Assembly (NCBI GenBank): GCA_910589415.1
Contig: OU342638.1
Location: 5,642,001 to 5,706,000 of the forward strand
DNA from: Malachius bipustulatus
Taxonomy: Eukaryota; Arthropoda; Insecta; Coleoptera; Melyridae
Reading direction: 5' to 3'
Length of the DNA: 64,000 bases
A model generated the notes under the pieces. It worked only from the letters and a program-made list of their open reading frames with translations, had not been told where the DNA came from and did not search any database. Below, piece by piece: positions 1-12,400 of the stretch (the stretch's first letter is position 1; each line of letters begins with the position of its first letter). The translations under genes were made by a program, and so were the position numbers.

Positions 1-2
1 AA

Positions 3-1650
3 TGGAGTGGTTTAAAAGTTGATCTAAGTCATCTCAAAGTGTTTGGATGCCGTGCATTTGTTCACATACCTGATACAAAAAGAAGGAAACTCGATGAGAA
101 AAGTAAAGAATATATATTTGTAGGTTATTCCGAAACAAGTTCGGCCTACAGACTTCTAGAACCAGACAAACACACATTAAAAATTGCTCGTGACGTTGTA
201 TTTTTAGAAAACAAGTTTACGACAGAAAATCCTGCAAAACTACCAACGTTTAGCACTTATTTTCCACTTGTAACTTGTTCAGATTCACAAGAAGGAATTC
301 CTGAAGAAGGTTTGTCCGAAACATTGAAGATAACCAATTCTGTTACACTGGAATCAGCGTCTTCAAGTGAGTCCGAGAGTGAGTCTATAGTAGTTCCTGA
401 TGAAGATAATGGAAGTGCTGGGCAAGAACTTGCAAGTGTAAATAGTGTTACTGGAAGCAATCGTGTTAGTGAGGATTTAGGTAGTGAAAGTGACAATAGT
501 AAACAAGAAAATATTAGATATCCTAAGCGAAACATACGTAAGCCAAAAATTTACGATGATTTTGTTATGAACGATTGTGAGTATGAGTCTAACTTTGCTA
601 TGTTAGCTGTATCTCAGGAGTTAGAACCTCTAATGTCCGTGTTCATCAAACTTCAAAATATAACTCTGGGGTTATATTTTGAATTTTCTGACAGCTGATT
701 GGTCCAACGGTCAAACCCTACGAACGCTACGAATTTTGAACCAATGACATGTTCCAAAATATAACCCCAGGGGTTATATTTATTGATGAATACGGGCCTA
801 AGTGTTTCTGAAGCATTATCTAGTCCTAGAAGTTCTGAATGGCGATCAGCTATAAAAAGGGAGCTTGATGCCTTTAATGCAAATAAGGCTTGGGAGCTAG
901 TTGATAAACCAAATAATAAAAATATAGTTAAAAATAAGTGGGTTTTTAAAATTAAAAGGGATCAGAATGGAGATATAGCAATACAAAGCTCGGCTTGTCG
1001 CAAAAGGTTTCACTCAAAAATATGGTGAAGATTATTCTGAAACGTTCTCTCCAGTCATTCGCTTTAGTAATTTAAGGTTGTTACTTGCAATGACTACTGA
1101 ATTAAATCTCGAAACTGAGCATCTTGATGTGGAGACGGCGTTTCTGAATGGTGATATTGATGAACAAATATACATGTGTCAGCCTGATGGATTCGAAGAA
1201 GTAGGATCTGAAAACAAAGTGTGCTTGCTAAAAAAGGATGTTTATGGACTGAAACAATCATCTAGATTGTGGTATGAAAAAGCTAAAAATGTTCTGTTAG
1301 GGATGAAGTTTAAAGAGTCGAAAATAGAGCCATGTATTTTCTTTAAAAATTTTGGGAAATCTATTGTTGTAATAGCTCTTTATGTAGATGATTTCTTCAT
1401 TTTTCACAATAATTTTGAAGAGGTTAAACGTCTCAATTTGGAGTTAAACAAACATTTTCACATAAAAAATCTTGGTTCTATATCTTATTGCCTTGGTATG
1501 AAAATTACAAGAGACCGTTCCAAGAATGAATTGAAAATAAGTCGAGAACAATATATCAATAAAATACTTGACAAATTTCAAATGTCTGATTGTAATATTG
1601 TTAACACTCCTTTAGAACAAAATCAAAAATTAGCATACATTTATATGTGA
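3..1650 (+). pseudogene. Copia Pol fragment: integrase C-terminus and reverse transcriptase
   Basis: The frame is open from base 3 at the window edge. The start resembles the conserved copia integrase tail (FGCRAFVHIP, then IFVGYSE). An acidic Ser/Glu-rich linker follows, then the RT N-terminus (SSEWRSAIKRELDAF). RT continues with LDVETAFLNGDI, KKDVYGLKQSSRLWY and the catalytic YVDD at about 1381-1392. Three lesions are visible: a MITE with stops at 636-796, a one-base frameshift near 983, and truncation after NTPLEQNQKL with no RNase H. Known copia Pol order supports the call. It cannot encode a working polymerase. Confidence 0.88.
636..796. mobile_element. Short MITE with self-palindromic ends, inserted in copia Pol
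   Basis: Each end carries an inverted copy of CCGTRTTCATCAA. Just inside each end is a 24-26 bp near-perfect palindrome (AAATATAACCCC then TGGGGTTATATTT). The insert splits Pol between a linker codon run and SVSEALSSPRSSEW. It brings an in-frame TGA at 696-698. Target duplication is not clean, so the superfamily is undetermined. It has no coding capacity. Confidence 0.7.
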
Positions 1651-1725
1651 TGCTTTGAACATAATGTAATGTATTTGTATACATTAATTTAGTTTTAGCA
1701 TTCTTATAATTTCTGTCACACCATG

Positions 1726-1962
1726 GGTGGAGTGCTAGAACGCTAATTAAAGATTTGTCAGATAATTATTGATTTTAAATTGCAAATTTTGAAAATAGGG
1801 TGAATATTTTGAATGGTGTTTCATTTTTTATCAGTAATTAACTCTGCTAAAAAGGGGTAGAGTTTATTTCCAGCAATATCAGACCAACATTTTGACAATG
1901 CAGGGCATTTTAAAATCAGTAATTATCTGACAGATCTGTAATTAACGTTCTAGCACTCCACC
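1726..1962. mobile_element. MITE with ~54-bp terminal inverted repeats
   Basis: The ends read GGTGGAGTGCTAGAACG at 1726 and its complement ending at 1962. Arms of about 54 bp diverge slightly and enclose about 130 bp of AT-rich sequence. It lies between the Pol stop and the polypurine tract of the copia element. No ORF and no clear target duplication are seen. Confidence 0.75.
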
Positions 1963-1982
1963 GCTTGAATATTGAGGGAGAA

Positions 1983-2184
1983 TGTTGAAGTTTCAATATT
2001 TTAGGTGATATACAGTCAATGTCCTGATGTCAAATGTCAATAATGTAGTTGACGTGGCGGATGTAATTTTATATATAACATGATCAAGAATTATTATAAT
2101 ATAATTCACAATTACGTTTTTCTAATAAAAGTATCAGTATTGTATTTAGTGGCATTTATTTATTATTGTAATAATAATCCAACA
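1983..2184 (+). repeat. 3' LTR of copia element A
   Basis: The 202-bp sequence begins TGTTGAAG and ends ATCCAACA, giving the inverted TGTTG/CAACA termini expected for an LTR. It sits directly after a polypurine tract. An AATAAA-like signal (CTAATAAAAG, near 2131) lies within it. The partner 5' LTR is outside the window. Confidence 0.75.
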
Positions 2185-2833
2185 ATCCACTCCAAAAATA
2201 AAAAGATCCGAAAATCCAGAGACACGGCCATAATCTTCCGTGGCGTATAATACCGTGAATAACCCTGTATATATTCAATCATAGATATAATATTGTGTGA
2301 TCCACAAAATTTTTCATCAACTAGTTGCCTTGGAACTTGCAAGAGAGAGATAGCTATTGCAGTCATGTCTGAGCTCATTGCACCTGAGCAACACCTCACT
2401 ACCGCAGAATAGATACGACAACCTTCACACCTCGTTTGCATTTTAAGTGAAGTGACAGACTGGCAGACATGCTTCATTTTTTCTTTTAATAGCTTTTAAT
2501 AGCTTCGTTCGCGGATACAGTTCTGAACCGGTTCAGAACTCTTGCGTATGCGCAGTGTGAAAAGCGGCGTTCGCGGTGCATACAGTTCTGCGTTCGCGGT
2601 ACTCATCGAACCGGTTCATTATCGGTTCAGAACCGATTCTAGCAGTTCTGGGATTTTTCAGGAACTAGTAGTTCGGTTCCGCTGCTCATGCGTAATTCTG
2701 CTCTGATGTCGATGATTTGTATAATAAAAGAAGTAGATATTATTCAAAGTATTTACCTCCTTCAGATTCGCACTTTTTTATTCCAATATAATGATTTATT
2801 GACGTATAATAGAATAAAAATAAATAACAATAT
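2185..2833. other. Unassigned intergenic sequence with repeated GTTCGCGG and AACCGGTTC motifs
   Basis: No convincing gene is seen. The stretch 2515-2690 repeats the words GTTCGCGG, CAGTTCTG and GAACCGGTTC several times. It looks like a degraded repeat, but no boundaries can be drawn. Confidence 0.4.
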
Positions 2834-3387
2834 TGTTACGGGTCTCACAATAAATAAATCCACCACTTAAAAGTCTTGCAAATTACTTTATTGACTAAAC
2901 CAAATTATAACCTCTAATTCTAATTCTAAATAATCAAACACACTAAACACAGCTGTTCTCTTTATAATTCGCTATACTGTCACTACTGGCTCCCTTACTT
3001 CACACTTCACTTCACTACACTGCTCTGTCTATACTTCAGCTTTCACCAGTTACTACTGCCCTGTCTTCAGCTTCACTGCTCCACGTCCAGAATAATACTA
3101 CTCGTACACGCAGCCGCACGGTCCTTATATAGTCCCCCGATGCATCAGTAGGTACGTTCTAGTAGGTTGCACTGGCCGTCGATTCGTGGATTCTGGAAAT
3201 GTCAGACCGCTCGGCGAGACCACTCCAGAAATCCACAGAACCAACACTGTCCGTCAATGTGTCACATGACATGTGACTGGAACTGTCGCGAACATGTCAT
3301 TGACTAACTCCCTATGTAAACAAATGAAATGGTGGGCTAGGAGTTGTTCACGAAACGAATGGAATTTTTCAGAGCGGTCTCGTTATA
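2834..3387 (-). repeat. Solo LTR of the 17026-23134 gypsy family
   Basis: The 554-bp sequence begins TGTTACGGGTCTCAC and ends CTCGTTATA, matching both LTRs of the complete element along most of its length. It is flanked on both sides by ATAT (2830-2833 and 3388-3391), a 4-bp target duplication. No internal region is present, so it is a recombination-derived solo LTR. It is more diverged than the two LTRs of the complete copy. Confidence 0.92.
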
Positions 3388-3568
3388 ATATAAAAATAAT
3401 TAACAATTTACCGTATCCTATAATCGCAAAGGTTTGTGTGGTTAGGTACTGCTACACAAAAGATCTTTTCAAAAGATAAGATACAGATAAACTATACTGT
3501 GACAAAGGCCCAAAGCGTTTACTCTCTGTATAGATTAAATTTTGAATTAATTGTTGACCATAAAATAA

Positions 3569-5552
3569 CCCATACAGCACAAGAATGTTCTATTCACATT
3601 CATAGAATATTCTCGAAGAATATTTGAATATTCTCAGAATGTACTCAAATGATGATTGGAATATTCTAGGACGTTCTATGAACATGCAAAGTAGACTGTT
3701 TTAGATATTCTTAGAACGTTCTCAGAACATAACAATGAATGTTGAATAGGATATTGTTGAACATAACAATGAATGAATAGGATATTTTGAGCACATAAAA
3801 AGAATGTTTATAGAATATTTTGAGAACATAAAAAGAATGTTCAATTGTATATTCTGGGTATATTCTAAAATCTGTAAAAATGCATTTGGATATATAGGTT
3901 AAATTAATTACAGATTTAGCTTGAAAAACAAGTTCACAATGTATTAATTTTATTTTAAAGTAACATCAACATAGGTATAACATAAACATATTATTCATCC
4001 ATCATGTTCATTTTGCACCCCTTCTAACTTTGGTCTTGACCACCTAAATTTTATATAGGTAGGTATACGCTAAGTAAGTATCGGATGTTTGCGAAGCGCG
4101 TGCCTCCTCGTGGATTTTTTTCGCACTTTTGTGCGGCATACTAATCGTTGACAGCTCGTTTCAATAAAATGAAACCTTTCTTAAAATCATTATTTGGAAG
4201 TGTATTTCTAGATTTTTGAATTTATTATGACTACAATTATTATTAAAAGTCATTTCCAAGCACCCAGTCTCGACTGCTTTCGTTTTGAATCGTTGAGAAA
4301 TGGGCGAAATCTCATGATGAGTTTTCACATGAGCGATGTCAGAGAATACGTTTACATGGAATTTTTCTTCAAGGAACCGCTCTTTTAGAGAGACTCCTGG
4401 TGCACATAGCACTCATAAAAATGAAAAAAAAACCTATTATTATTGTCCCATTGTTCAGGTGATATATTAATAATTGTTCCATTAAAAAAATATCACCTTT
4501 TCTTATCAAAACATAATAAGTTCACAATTCATCTCATGTTTTAGGGTTTTTTATTCAGCTTATGTATAATAAATAGGAGAGTTTTGGACATATTTTGCAG
4601 CTGTAAAGCAAGAAAATGTTACCCTTCGTCTGAAATACAGCTCGAAACAATTATAGCAGTACTTATTGTTTTATTAGTATTTTAAATTATTAACTAAAAT
4701 TTTTCACTTTAATTTACTATCTAAAAAAAGATTCAGGAGTAATAAATACGTATGTAATCGCAAGCATTTAAGGTACTCGTGTACAACAAACCCTTCCCGA
4801 TTTTTTTTATCCCTGAACGACCTCATGTTTGCAATAACAAATACATTAAAATGAATAGCGGGCACGCAAGACTTGCCGCATAAAAGTGTCAAATTTGCCT
4901 ACTGGGTGGCGCCACAGTAGTTACTTGTTTAGCCTATAAGTCAACTTCTACATCTGCTATGGTTTGGCTCTTTTGTATTTTTGCTACTGCGCCTGTAAAC
5001 AATAAAGTTTTTGATGAGAATCTCCACCGGGATTCTGGTAATGCGATGTACAATGTCAACAACAACTATATTAATGATTTATTAACCTCAATAACTTTGT
5101 GGTAATAAAGACACTTTTAGATGCATGTATAGATACTTACCAATAATTCTCTTATTATTGTTTCTGTTTGATGAATCAGAATGAACACATTCAGATTACA
5201 AAAACACAATACATACACACGCACAAAAAACTAAATTATTATAGTATTATTGTCACAATGCTATTCCTCCTCTGGCAACAGTTTGCATTGCCCATGTCCC
5301 TTATTTATTGTCACATGTTGCCAACCTCAACAAAGAAACTATTCCTAACCTAACCTGAGCACATTCTTGTGAATGTTCTGGGAATATTTTTAAAGAATAT
5401 TCTTAAGTTGGTATATTTGTCACTTAAATAGAACATTCTCATTCGTTTGTTAATATGCTATGAATATTCTAAGAATATTTTGGTAGAATATTCTTAAATT
5501 GGTATATTTGTACCTAAATAGAATATTCTCAGAATGTTCTGTGCTGTATGGG
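3569..5552. mobile_element. CCCA-terminated palindrome-array element 1 (GAATATTC type)
   Basis: It is a 1984-bp unit beginning CCCATACAGCACA and ending in the complement. The dinucleotide AA lies outside both ends (3567-3568, 5553-5554). The left arm (to about 3860) and right arm (from about 5350) are filled with GAAnnTTC palindromes such as GAATATTC, GAATGTTC and GAACGTTC. The middle is AT-rich without a recognisable protein. It is probably a non-autonomous DNA transposon. Superfamily is unknown; see the sister elements at 7329 and 54998. Confidence 0.78.
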
Positions 5553-6322
5553 AAGAACTTTCCTAAGTCCTTACTCTGCGGGTTAAGACGGAATCATTCG
5601 TCATCTGACAGTTCGAAGTTCTCACCCGGTCCCTGCTTCGTTCGCGGTGAAATAAAATCCTGGAGTGCGTTCATAATAAACGCCGTGTGAATGATAAACA
5701 ACCTACCGGGCGAATTACCGAGCGTTCCTGGTGTGTTGTTTTAAAGTGAACGCTCTCAGAGAAATTTTCGACAGTAGTTGTACATATAACCTAATTTTTT
5801 TCATTAAAAAATCAATAATAAATACTTTTTCAATCACGCGAGTCGTTGTAATTTCCCGTTCGTCCTTGAATGTTGATGTTATAATTTATTTTAATTTATA
5901 TTTAACAGCTTTCGGTCAGGAAATTAAAATTGATCTGAATATTAAAAAAGGTAGCAATTGTATAGCTTCGTTTATAATTATAATATATCAGATTTTTATG
6001 ATGACTTCGAAGATAGTAATGATGAACGTGACTCATCTGTACTTATTAGAGGCTTATATTTTATGTTTTCCATTTTAGAGGTTTTATAGGTTTTATATTT
6101 TAACAAAACTATCCACATAATAAATATACCTAATTAAAACCAAAAACGGACGGTGGAAAAAACAATAATAAATTATTAAATCGAACTTGAATCAGATTCT
6201 ATTTCTACATCTCCATTCTCCAATAATTTCTAACCTAAATAAGATTTCATAATTTCATATTTAATAAATCACGAACCACTCGTTTTTGCTATTGCGCATG
6301 ACGGGCGTTTTTCATTCATATA
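5553..6322. other. Unassigned sequence between two insertions
   Basis: No gene is recognised. Bases 5669-5690 contain an inverted copy of 14016-14037, possibly one end of an older element now split by the hAT and Mag insertions. Confidence 0.35.
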
Positions 6323-6330
6323 ATTTCTTG

Positions 6331-7060
6331 CAGAGCTGGCCATGTACTCGAATTTTTGTTACGAGTAAAAAAACTACTCGTAATTTTTAACTCACAAGTA
6401 CTTTCCATTCAAAATTCTTACTACTCGAGAAATTTTACTCGTCAAATACGGATATTTTTACGGATAGTAATGACGTCATGCCGTCAGCAGGGAACCGATC
6501 TGAAAACCAGTCACAGTCCTGCGCAATTGCACTGTCACTGTCACTATTCAAATTCATTTCAGTCAGTCGTGTTTATCTCTCTCAATCTTATCAATCAATC
6601 GCTATTCGCTACTGCTACTACTAACTTCAATTATTCAAAAGTATCAAAAAGAATTTATTCATTATTGATAAAAAATAAAACTAATTAAGACTCTTTTACG
6701 TCTTTGAATTTGAATAACGTTAAAGTAGTAGTCGATTCAAAGTAACGTCGTAATTATTGTTTCAGGTTTCAGGCAGGTTAGCAAGCTTGACGTCATAGGC
6801 TGGTTGCGCCTTGACCACTGACATGACATGAGTAACATGCCTTGTTTATTGGTATTATGATCGATCATGCGCACGACACGAATAAAACTACTCGTACTCG
6901 TACTTGTTACTCGTGTTTTCACGAGTATTACTCGTACTCGTCCACCTGTTTGTGCCAAAGTACTTACGAGTAAATACTTACGAGTACATTTTCCAAGTAC
7001 TCGTACTCGAATTATTTACGAGTACTCTTTTCAGTACTCGTGCCCAGCAGCCCAGCTCTG
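6331..7060. mobile_element. Non-autonomous hAT element with ACTCGTA arrays
   Basis: The ends are CAGAGCTGG and CCAGCTCTG, the typical hAT CAGnGnTGG form. They are flanked by an exact 8-bp duplication ATTTCTTG (6323-6330, 7061-7068), the hallmark of hAT insertion. The subterminal 100-160 bp on both sides are packed with ACTCGT/ACGAGT words in both orientations, plausible transposase-binding sites. No transposase ORF is present. Confidence 0.93.
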
Positions 7061-7088
7061 ATTTCTTGGGATGAAAAGTTGTCTACCG

Positions 7089-7295
7089 TGTGAGATGTAA
7101 TGAATAGTGGCAACTATGCCATCCCTCCCCGATCGCCGGGCAGGCGCGGGACTGCCATGTCATACATGACTTGCTCTCATTCTTGATGTTAATGTTGTAC
7201 TGTAAGGATGCAATAAATGTAATTGATCAAATGAGTTGTGTTTAATTAATAAGTGTAGACAGCCTACAAATGAGACAAAATGATAAAATAACACA
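7089..7295 (+). repeat. 5' LTR of Mag-like gypsy
   Basis: Begins TGTGAGATG and ends AATAACACA (TGTG...CACA). By eye it is identical over 207 bp to 13751-13957, indicating recent insertion. Confidence 0.95.
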
Positions 7296-7310
7296 TGGCG
7301 CAGTCAGTAA
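7296..7310 (+). promoter_or_regulatory. Primer-binding site, tRNA-Ser type
   Basis: TGGCGCAGTCAGTAA starts directly after the 5' LTR. TGGCGCAGTC-type sites are associated with serine tRNA priming in insect gypsy elements. The tRNA assignment rests on memory of that family pattern. Confidence 0.65.
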
Positions 7311-7328
7311 TAGTAAGAAGCGTAATAA

Positions 7329-9326
7329 CCCAGGCAGCACAGTGACGTTAATTTGACGTCATTTTTTCGACAGTACTTACGTCATTAGTCCATTTAATAT
7401 GACGTCCAGATGATCAAAAACTGACGTCATTATGTCACAGCCAAATGACGTCAGTATCTGACGTAAAATGACGTCAAAACATGACGTTAAAAGACGTCAA
7501 ATATGACGTATAAAGACGTCAAAAGTGACGTATAAAGACGTCAGAAATGACGTCAATGTGACTGACATATGACTATACATACATAGGGAATAATAATAAT
7601 AATAATTCGACTTATGGGTATCAACGCAATTTATTTAGTATATTTACAATACCTAGGTGGCTATACAGTATCAAAAATAAACATAATAGTAACAAAATAT
7701 TCCAAAGATCTCCGTTTTTCTTTGTGTTATCCAGTCATCCCGAAATATATGGATAAGCCTCCACTTTCTGACGGGGAAAATTCGATTAACACAAAGGTCA
7801 TCCTTGCTCTTATTGTTTACTGAAAAATAAAGGATATTATGAGTTTATTTTAAACAAAAAATCAAAAATGTTAATTATTCATTGTTAGACAGAGTCCTAA
7901 GGTTACCCTCCACTCTTAAGTATAAAACAAATAGCTTTGAATTGCAAAACTAATTTTCCCATTTGATTCCTATTATTACTAATATAATTATAGGTACCTC
8001 GATTATTATCTATAAACTCAAGCTTACCTTAGCTGTGTCCTATGTAAAAAAAAAACAGATTTTTGAAAGACGAATGTCTAATAGGTACCATGTAATAACA
8101 GCAAACACCACAAATAAGTTCTTGGGTTCTTGTTCTTAGTTCTTCTGTGCTGATGACGATCTGAGAGTTAATCAACACAAAAACAAAACATTCAAATCAA
8201 AAGTCAAAACAATAAATAAAGTAAAAGCACAGTGTAAAAGGCGATCTAGCTGCTAGTCGTCACTTATCGCCACCCCCGTGCTCCGTAAAACAAGGTGATG
8301 GTGATGGTGCGTGATTGCCTAACGGTAACGGTCTTGTGCCTTGTGCCTGTTCAGGGTTGCCATATGGAAGAAAAGAAACTATTACTCCGGGTTGTCGATA
8401 TTAGATTGATCAGAAAATGATGTTATAATGAAAATAAAATAAATCCAGCATAAGCTAAAATTTGATGTGATTTTGAAAACTGGAATTACTTATTGTTTTT
8501 TTTTTATATTTCTAAAATTTTGAAAAACAAAATATGAAATATTTATTTTATTACTATTCGAAAATTAAATTTATTAAAAATTTTTGCTAACACCAAGACA
8601 TCTAGATATAGAATAAAATATCTAAAAGTTCAAAAAAAATATTGGTCAATGAAGGGATGTTATCTTTCTTTGTTGCTGAAAGGAGGTAGCAGGTACTTAC
8701 CTTACCTACGTACATTAAAAAAAAAAAACTATTTATAATGCACCTACCTATGAATTAGGAACAATTGATGATTTTGTTACATATTATTTATTTAAAAAAT
8801 GTTGAAATTCAGGGAAACTTTAAATTGTGTCACAATATCCCATAATTATTATAATATGTTACATCTGGCAACGCTAGCCGCTTGCGTTGCGTTTTCGTGA
8901 ACCGACCACCGACCACCATTAATGCGAGCACGAACCGAGCACTGATGAGAGAGATGAAGTAATTGGCACCAAAGCCTGAGCGAGCGAGAGAGCGAATGTC
9001 AGTGCAATTGTGAGGAAAATGACGGGGTGAACAAAATTTATATTACAAATAAGTAAGGGGTTTGCAATATTTTATAAGTAAATAAAAGATATTGATAAAA
9101 ATTTTTATGAAATAAAATAAAATTGGGCTTTTTATAGAGCGAAAAAAGATCAAATATACGTCATAGATATGACCTAATAATGTCGTCATATTGACGTTAA
9201 ATTATAGACGTCGAATTGACGTCATAAAATGTGACGTCATTCGGACGTCCTAAGTTGGACAAATGACGTCGCAGACCAATAATGACCTAAAATTGACGTC
9301 ATTAGGACGACAGTGTGCTACCTGGG
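7329..9326. mobile_element. CCCA-terminated palindrome-array element 2 (TGACGTCA type)
   Basis: It is a 1998-bp unit beginning CCCAGGCAGCACA and ending in the complement of CCCAGGTAGCACA, flanked by AA on both sides. The left arm (to about 7565) and right arm (from about 9155) consist of closely spaced TGACGTCA or half-site GACGT words. The AT-rich middle has no recognisable protein. It lies in the leader of the Mag-like element, between primer site and Gag start. Removing it leaves an ordinary leader of about 115 bases. Confidence 0.82.
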
Positions 9327-9408
9327 AACGAGTGGTGAAAATTGATGGAATAGTAAGTGATTGATCGAGAAAATCAAGAATTCCTGAACGAGTAGTTTTG
9401 GTTTCAAA

Positions 9409-12400
9409 ATGGCGTCAGTCCCTATTCAACCGTTGAGTTCACGGGGCAATATAGCGGAAAATTGGACGTTTTGGAAAAAACGCTTCCAGAATTATATAGT
9501 GGCGTCTGAATTAAACAAAAAACCCGAGGAAGTTCAGGTAGCGCAACTTCTTCATTACGCCGGTGAAGAGGCGCATCGGATCTACGATACTTTTAATCTA
9601 TCCGAAGGGGACAGCAAGAAGATAGTGAAGGTCCTCGAAAAGTTTGACGAGTTTTTTAGACCGCAGAAGAACGTCTCTTATCAGAGATATTTATTATTTA
9701 GGGCCCAGCAAGGTGAGCAAACTTTGGATCAATTTGTTACTCAAATTAAGAGTCTTGCAGCTACATGTGAACTGGGAAATCTCCAGGACAATCTTGTAAA
9801 ATGTGTCCTCACCTGTGGTTTAAATAATGCAGAGGCTAGAGAGAAATTATTAAAGGATGATGCCATCACATTGGATGAAGCTATTAAAATATGTAAAGTG
9901 GGTGAGACTGCGAGGTTCCAGAATAGAGTCCTTGGTGATAATCTACTCAGCAATGGTTCTTCAGCGATATCTGGAGAAGTCAATGTGGTGAGAAAGGTGC
10001 CAGAACAGAAGAAAATCTTCAGGCCAGCGGCGGGCTCAACTCATGACCGTAGGCAGGGCAATACAATGGTAAATCATAAAAAATGGCCTCAGTGGAGAAG
10101 TAATAAAGGTAAAGTTATTGAGAATTGTAGTAGGTGTGGACTTAAGAAGCATTTAGTCAATCAATGTCCAGCATTCAACAAGGTTTGTCTCAAGTGTAAA
10201 AAACTTAATCATTTTTCAAGTCAGTGTAAGAGTCGACAGGTCAATTTACTTGATAGAAATGATTGTGATAGTTTTAATTTAGTTGATACTGATGTTAACA
10301 CATTGTTTATAGGTTTGGTTGATAGCAAGGAACATGATACTGTTGATCATGGAAACCAAATTATTGATCATGGGAACCATGCCTGGTTGTCACAGTTGGA
10401 GATTCAAGGTAAAAGTTTTACTTTTCGATTGGATAGTGGTGCAATGGCTAATATATTACCTATTCGATATTTTAAACAATTGAGATCTCCAGTCCCAACA
10501 ATCAAACAGTCTAATATTAAGTTAAAATCTTACACTGGAGAGTCTTTAAAAGTTTTGGGGACTTGCTCGTTGAAATGTAAACATAAGGGTCAAGTTAGGA
10601 TCATAGATTTTTTTGTGGTGAGTACGATGACACAAGCTTTGTTAGGATTGAGTGCTTGCGTTCAGCTAAATTTAATCAAAAGGGTGGATACGGTAAATAA
10701 AGATAATAGAGATAACATAGATTATGAGGTTAAACAAATAATTATAAATTATGCTGATTTATTTAAGGGTATAGGTTGCATGAAGCAAAATTATTCAATT
10801 AAATTGGATACTAATGCAGTTCCAGTGATAGCGCCAATTAGAAAAGTTCCCATTCCAATAATTCCGGCCTTAAAAGAAACTCTTAAAGAACTGGAACAAA
10901 ATAAAATTATAGAAAAAGTGGATGGTCCGAGTGACTGGGTCAACCCGTTGGTCATAGTTAGAAAGCCTAATGGTAAAATAAGGTTATGTCTAGACCCGTT
11001 GCATCTCAATAAATATATTAAAAGGGAGCACATTACATTTCCAACGTTCGAGGAAATAACGTCAAAATTTAGTGGTATGAACTATTTTTCTAAATTAGAT
11101 GCAAATAATGGATTTTATATGGTCCCGTTAGATAATGAAAGTGCTAATTTATGTGTGGTAGGAACACCCGTAGGGAGATATAAATTTCTACGCCTACCAT
11201 TTGGGCTAAGGTGTGCTCCGGAAGTATTTCATGCTAGGTTTCAGCATATTTTTGAGTTGGAAAATGTTTGGGTGTATATAGATGATTTAGTTATTGCTAC
11301 TAAAACAAAAGAAGAACATTTGAAAAAAATAAAGGAAGTATTTCAAAAAGCCAAGGAAAATGGTATTAAATTTAATTTAAATAAATGTGAATTTCTCAAA
11401 GAGGAAGTAAATTTTATGGGTCACGTGATAACTAATCAGGGATTCAAAATAGATTATAAAAAATTAAAAGCCGTAGCAGAGTTTCCATGTCCTCGTGATA
11501 AGAAAGGAGTTCAAAGGCTGTTGGGAATGTTAAGTTATTTGCAGAAATATTTACCAAATTTTGCGACCAATACAGAACCACTAAGAGAATTAATTAAAAA
11601 AGATAACAATTTTAATTGGGGTAAACCACAACAAGTGGCATTAGAAAAAATTAAAAACGATATAGCCGGAGCTCCAGTTTTACAATTCTTTGATATAAAT
11701 AAGAAAACAACACTATCAGTGGATAGTTCTTGCTCAGGTTTAGGTTGTTGTTTATTACAGAATAAAGTACCTTGTTTTTACAGTTCTAGAGCACTGACTC
11801 CAACAGAAAGAAATTATGCGCAAATAGAAAAAGAATTGCTCGCAGTCGTGAACGGTTGCATTAAATTTCATTCCTTCATTTATGGAAAAAAAATTGAAGT
11901 TGAAACTGATTGTAAAAGTCTATTAAGTATAATTAAAAAACCTTTAAATAAATGTCCTGCAAGACTACAGAGACTTCTGCTTCAGTTGCAGAAGTATGAC
12001 ATAGACTTAAAGTATGTACCTGGTAAACAATTGGTGGTAGCAGATACATTATCTCGTGCATATTTAGAAGATAAATTAGATAAATGTGACATAGAGCTAG
12101 GTAATGAATTAGAGGCTCAGGTTTGCCTTCTGGAATCAGAAATAAATTCTACAGATGAAATGATGGAAAAAATTAAAAGAGAAACTAATGAGGACGAGGA
12201 ACTGGCACAGTTACAGGAAATAATAAAGACAGGATGGCCGAATGCAAATAAAAAGTTAAATGATAAATTAAAGTTTTATTTTAAGTATAAGGATGAATTA
12301 ACACTACTAAACGGATTAATTATGAAAAGTCAGGCAATACTAATTCCGACAAAATTAAGGAAGGAAATTCTGAATAAAATACATTATAATCATCAGGGCA

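Larger units (their letters stand above)
1..2184 (+). mobile_element. Copia (Ty1) retrotransposon A, 3' portion, decayed
   Basis: This is the 3' part of a Ty1/copia element that enters the window inside its integrase. It runs through reverse transcriptase, a polypurine tract (GAGGGAGAA, 1974-1982) and a 3' LTR at 1983-2184. It contains a frameshift, two MITE insertions (636-796 and 1726-1962) and lacks the RNase H end of Pol. It is therefore a dead copy. Its LTR differs from that of the copia element at 61561, so the two belong to different families. Confidence 0.85.

Noticed and set aside
2163..2477. 104-codon minus-strand frame
   Set aside because: It begins within the copia LTR and resembles no family. 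It is probably chance.
5731..6078. 115-codon plus-strand frame
   Set aside because: AT-rich composition, no motifs and no splice or start context. Not supported as a gene.
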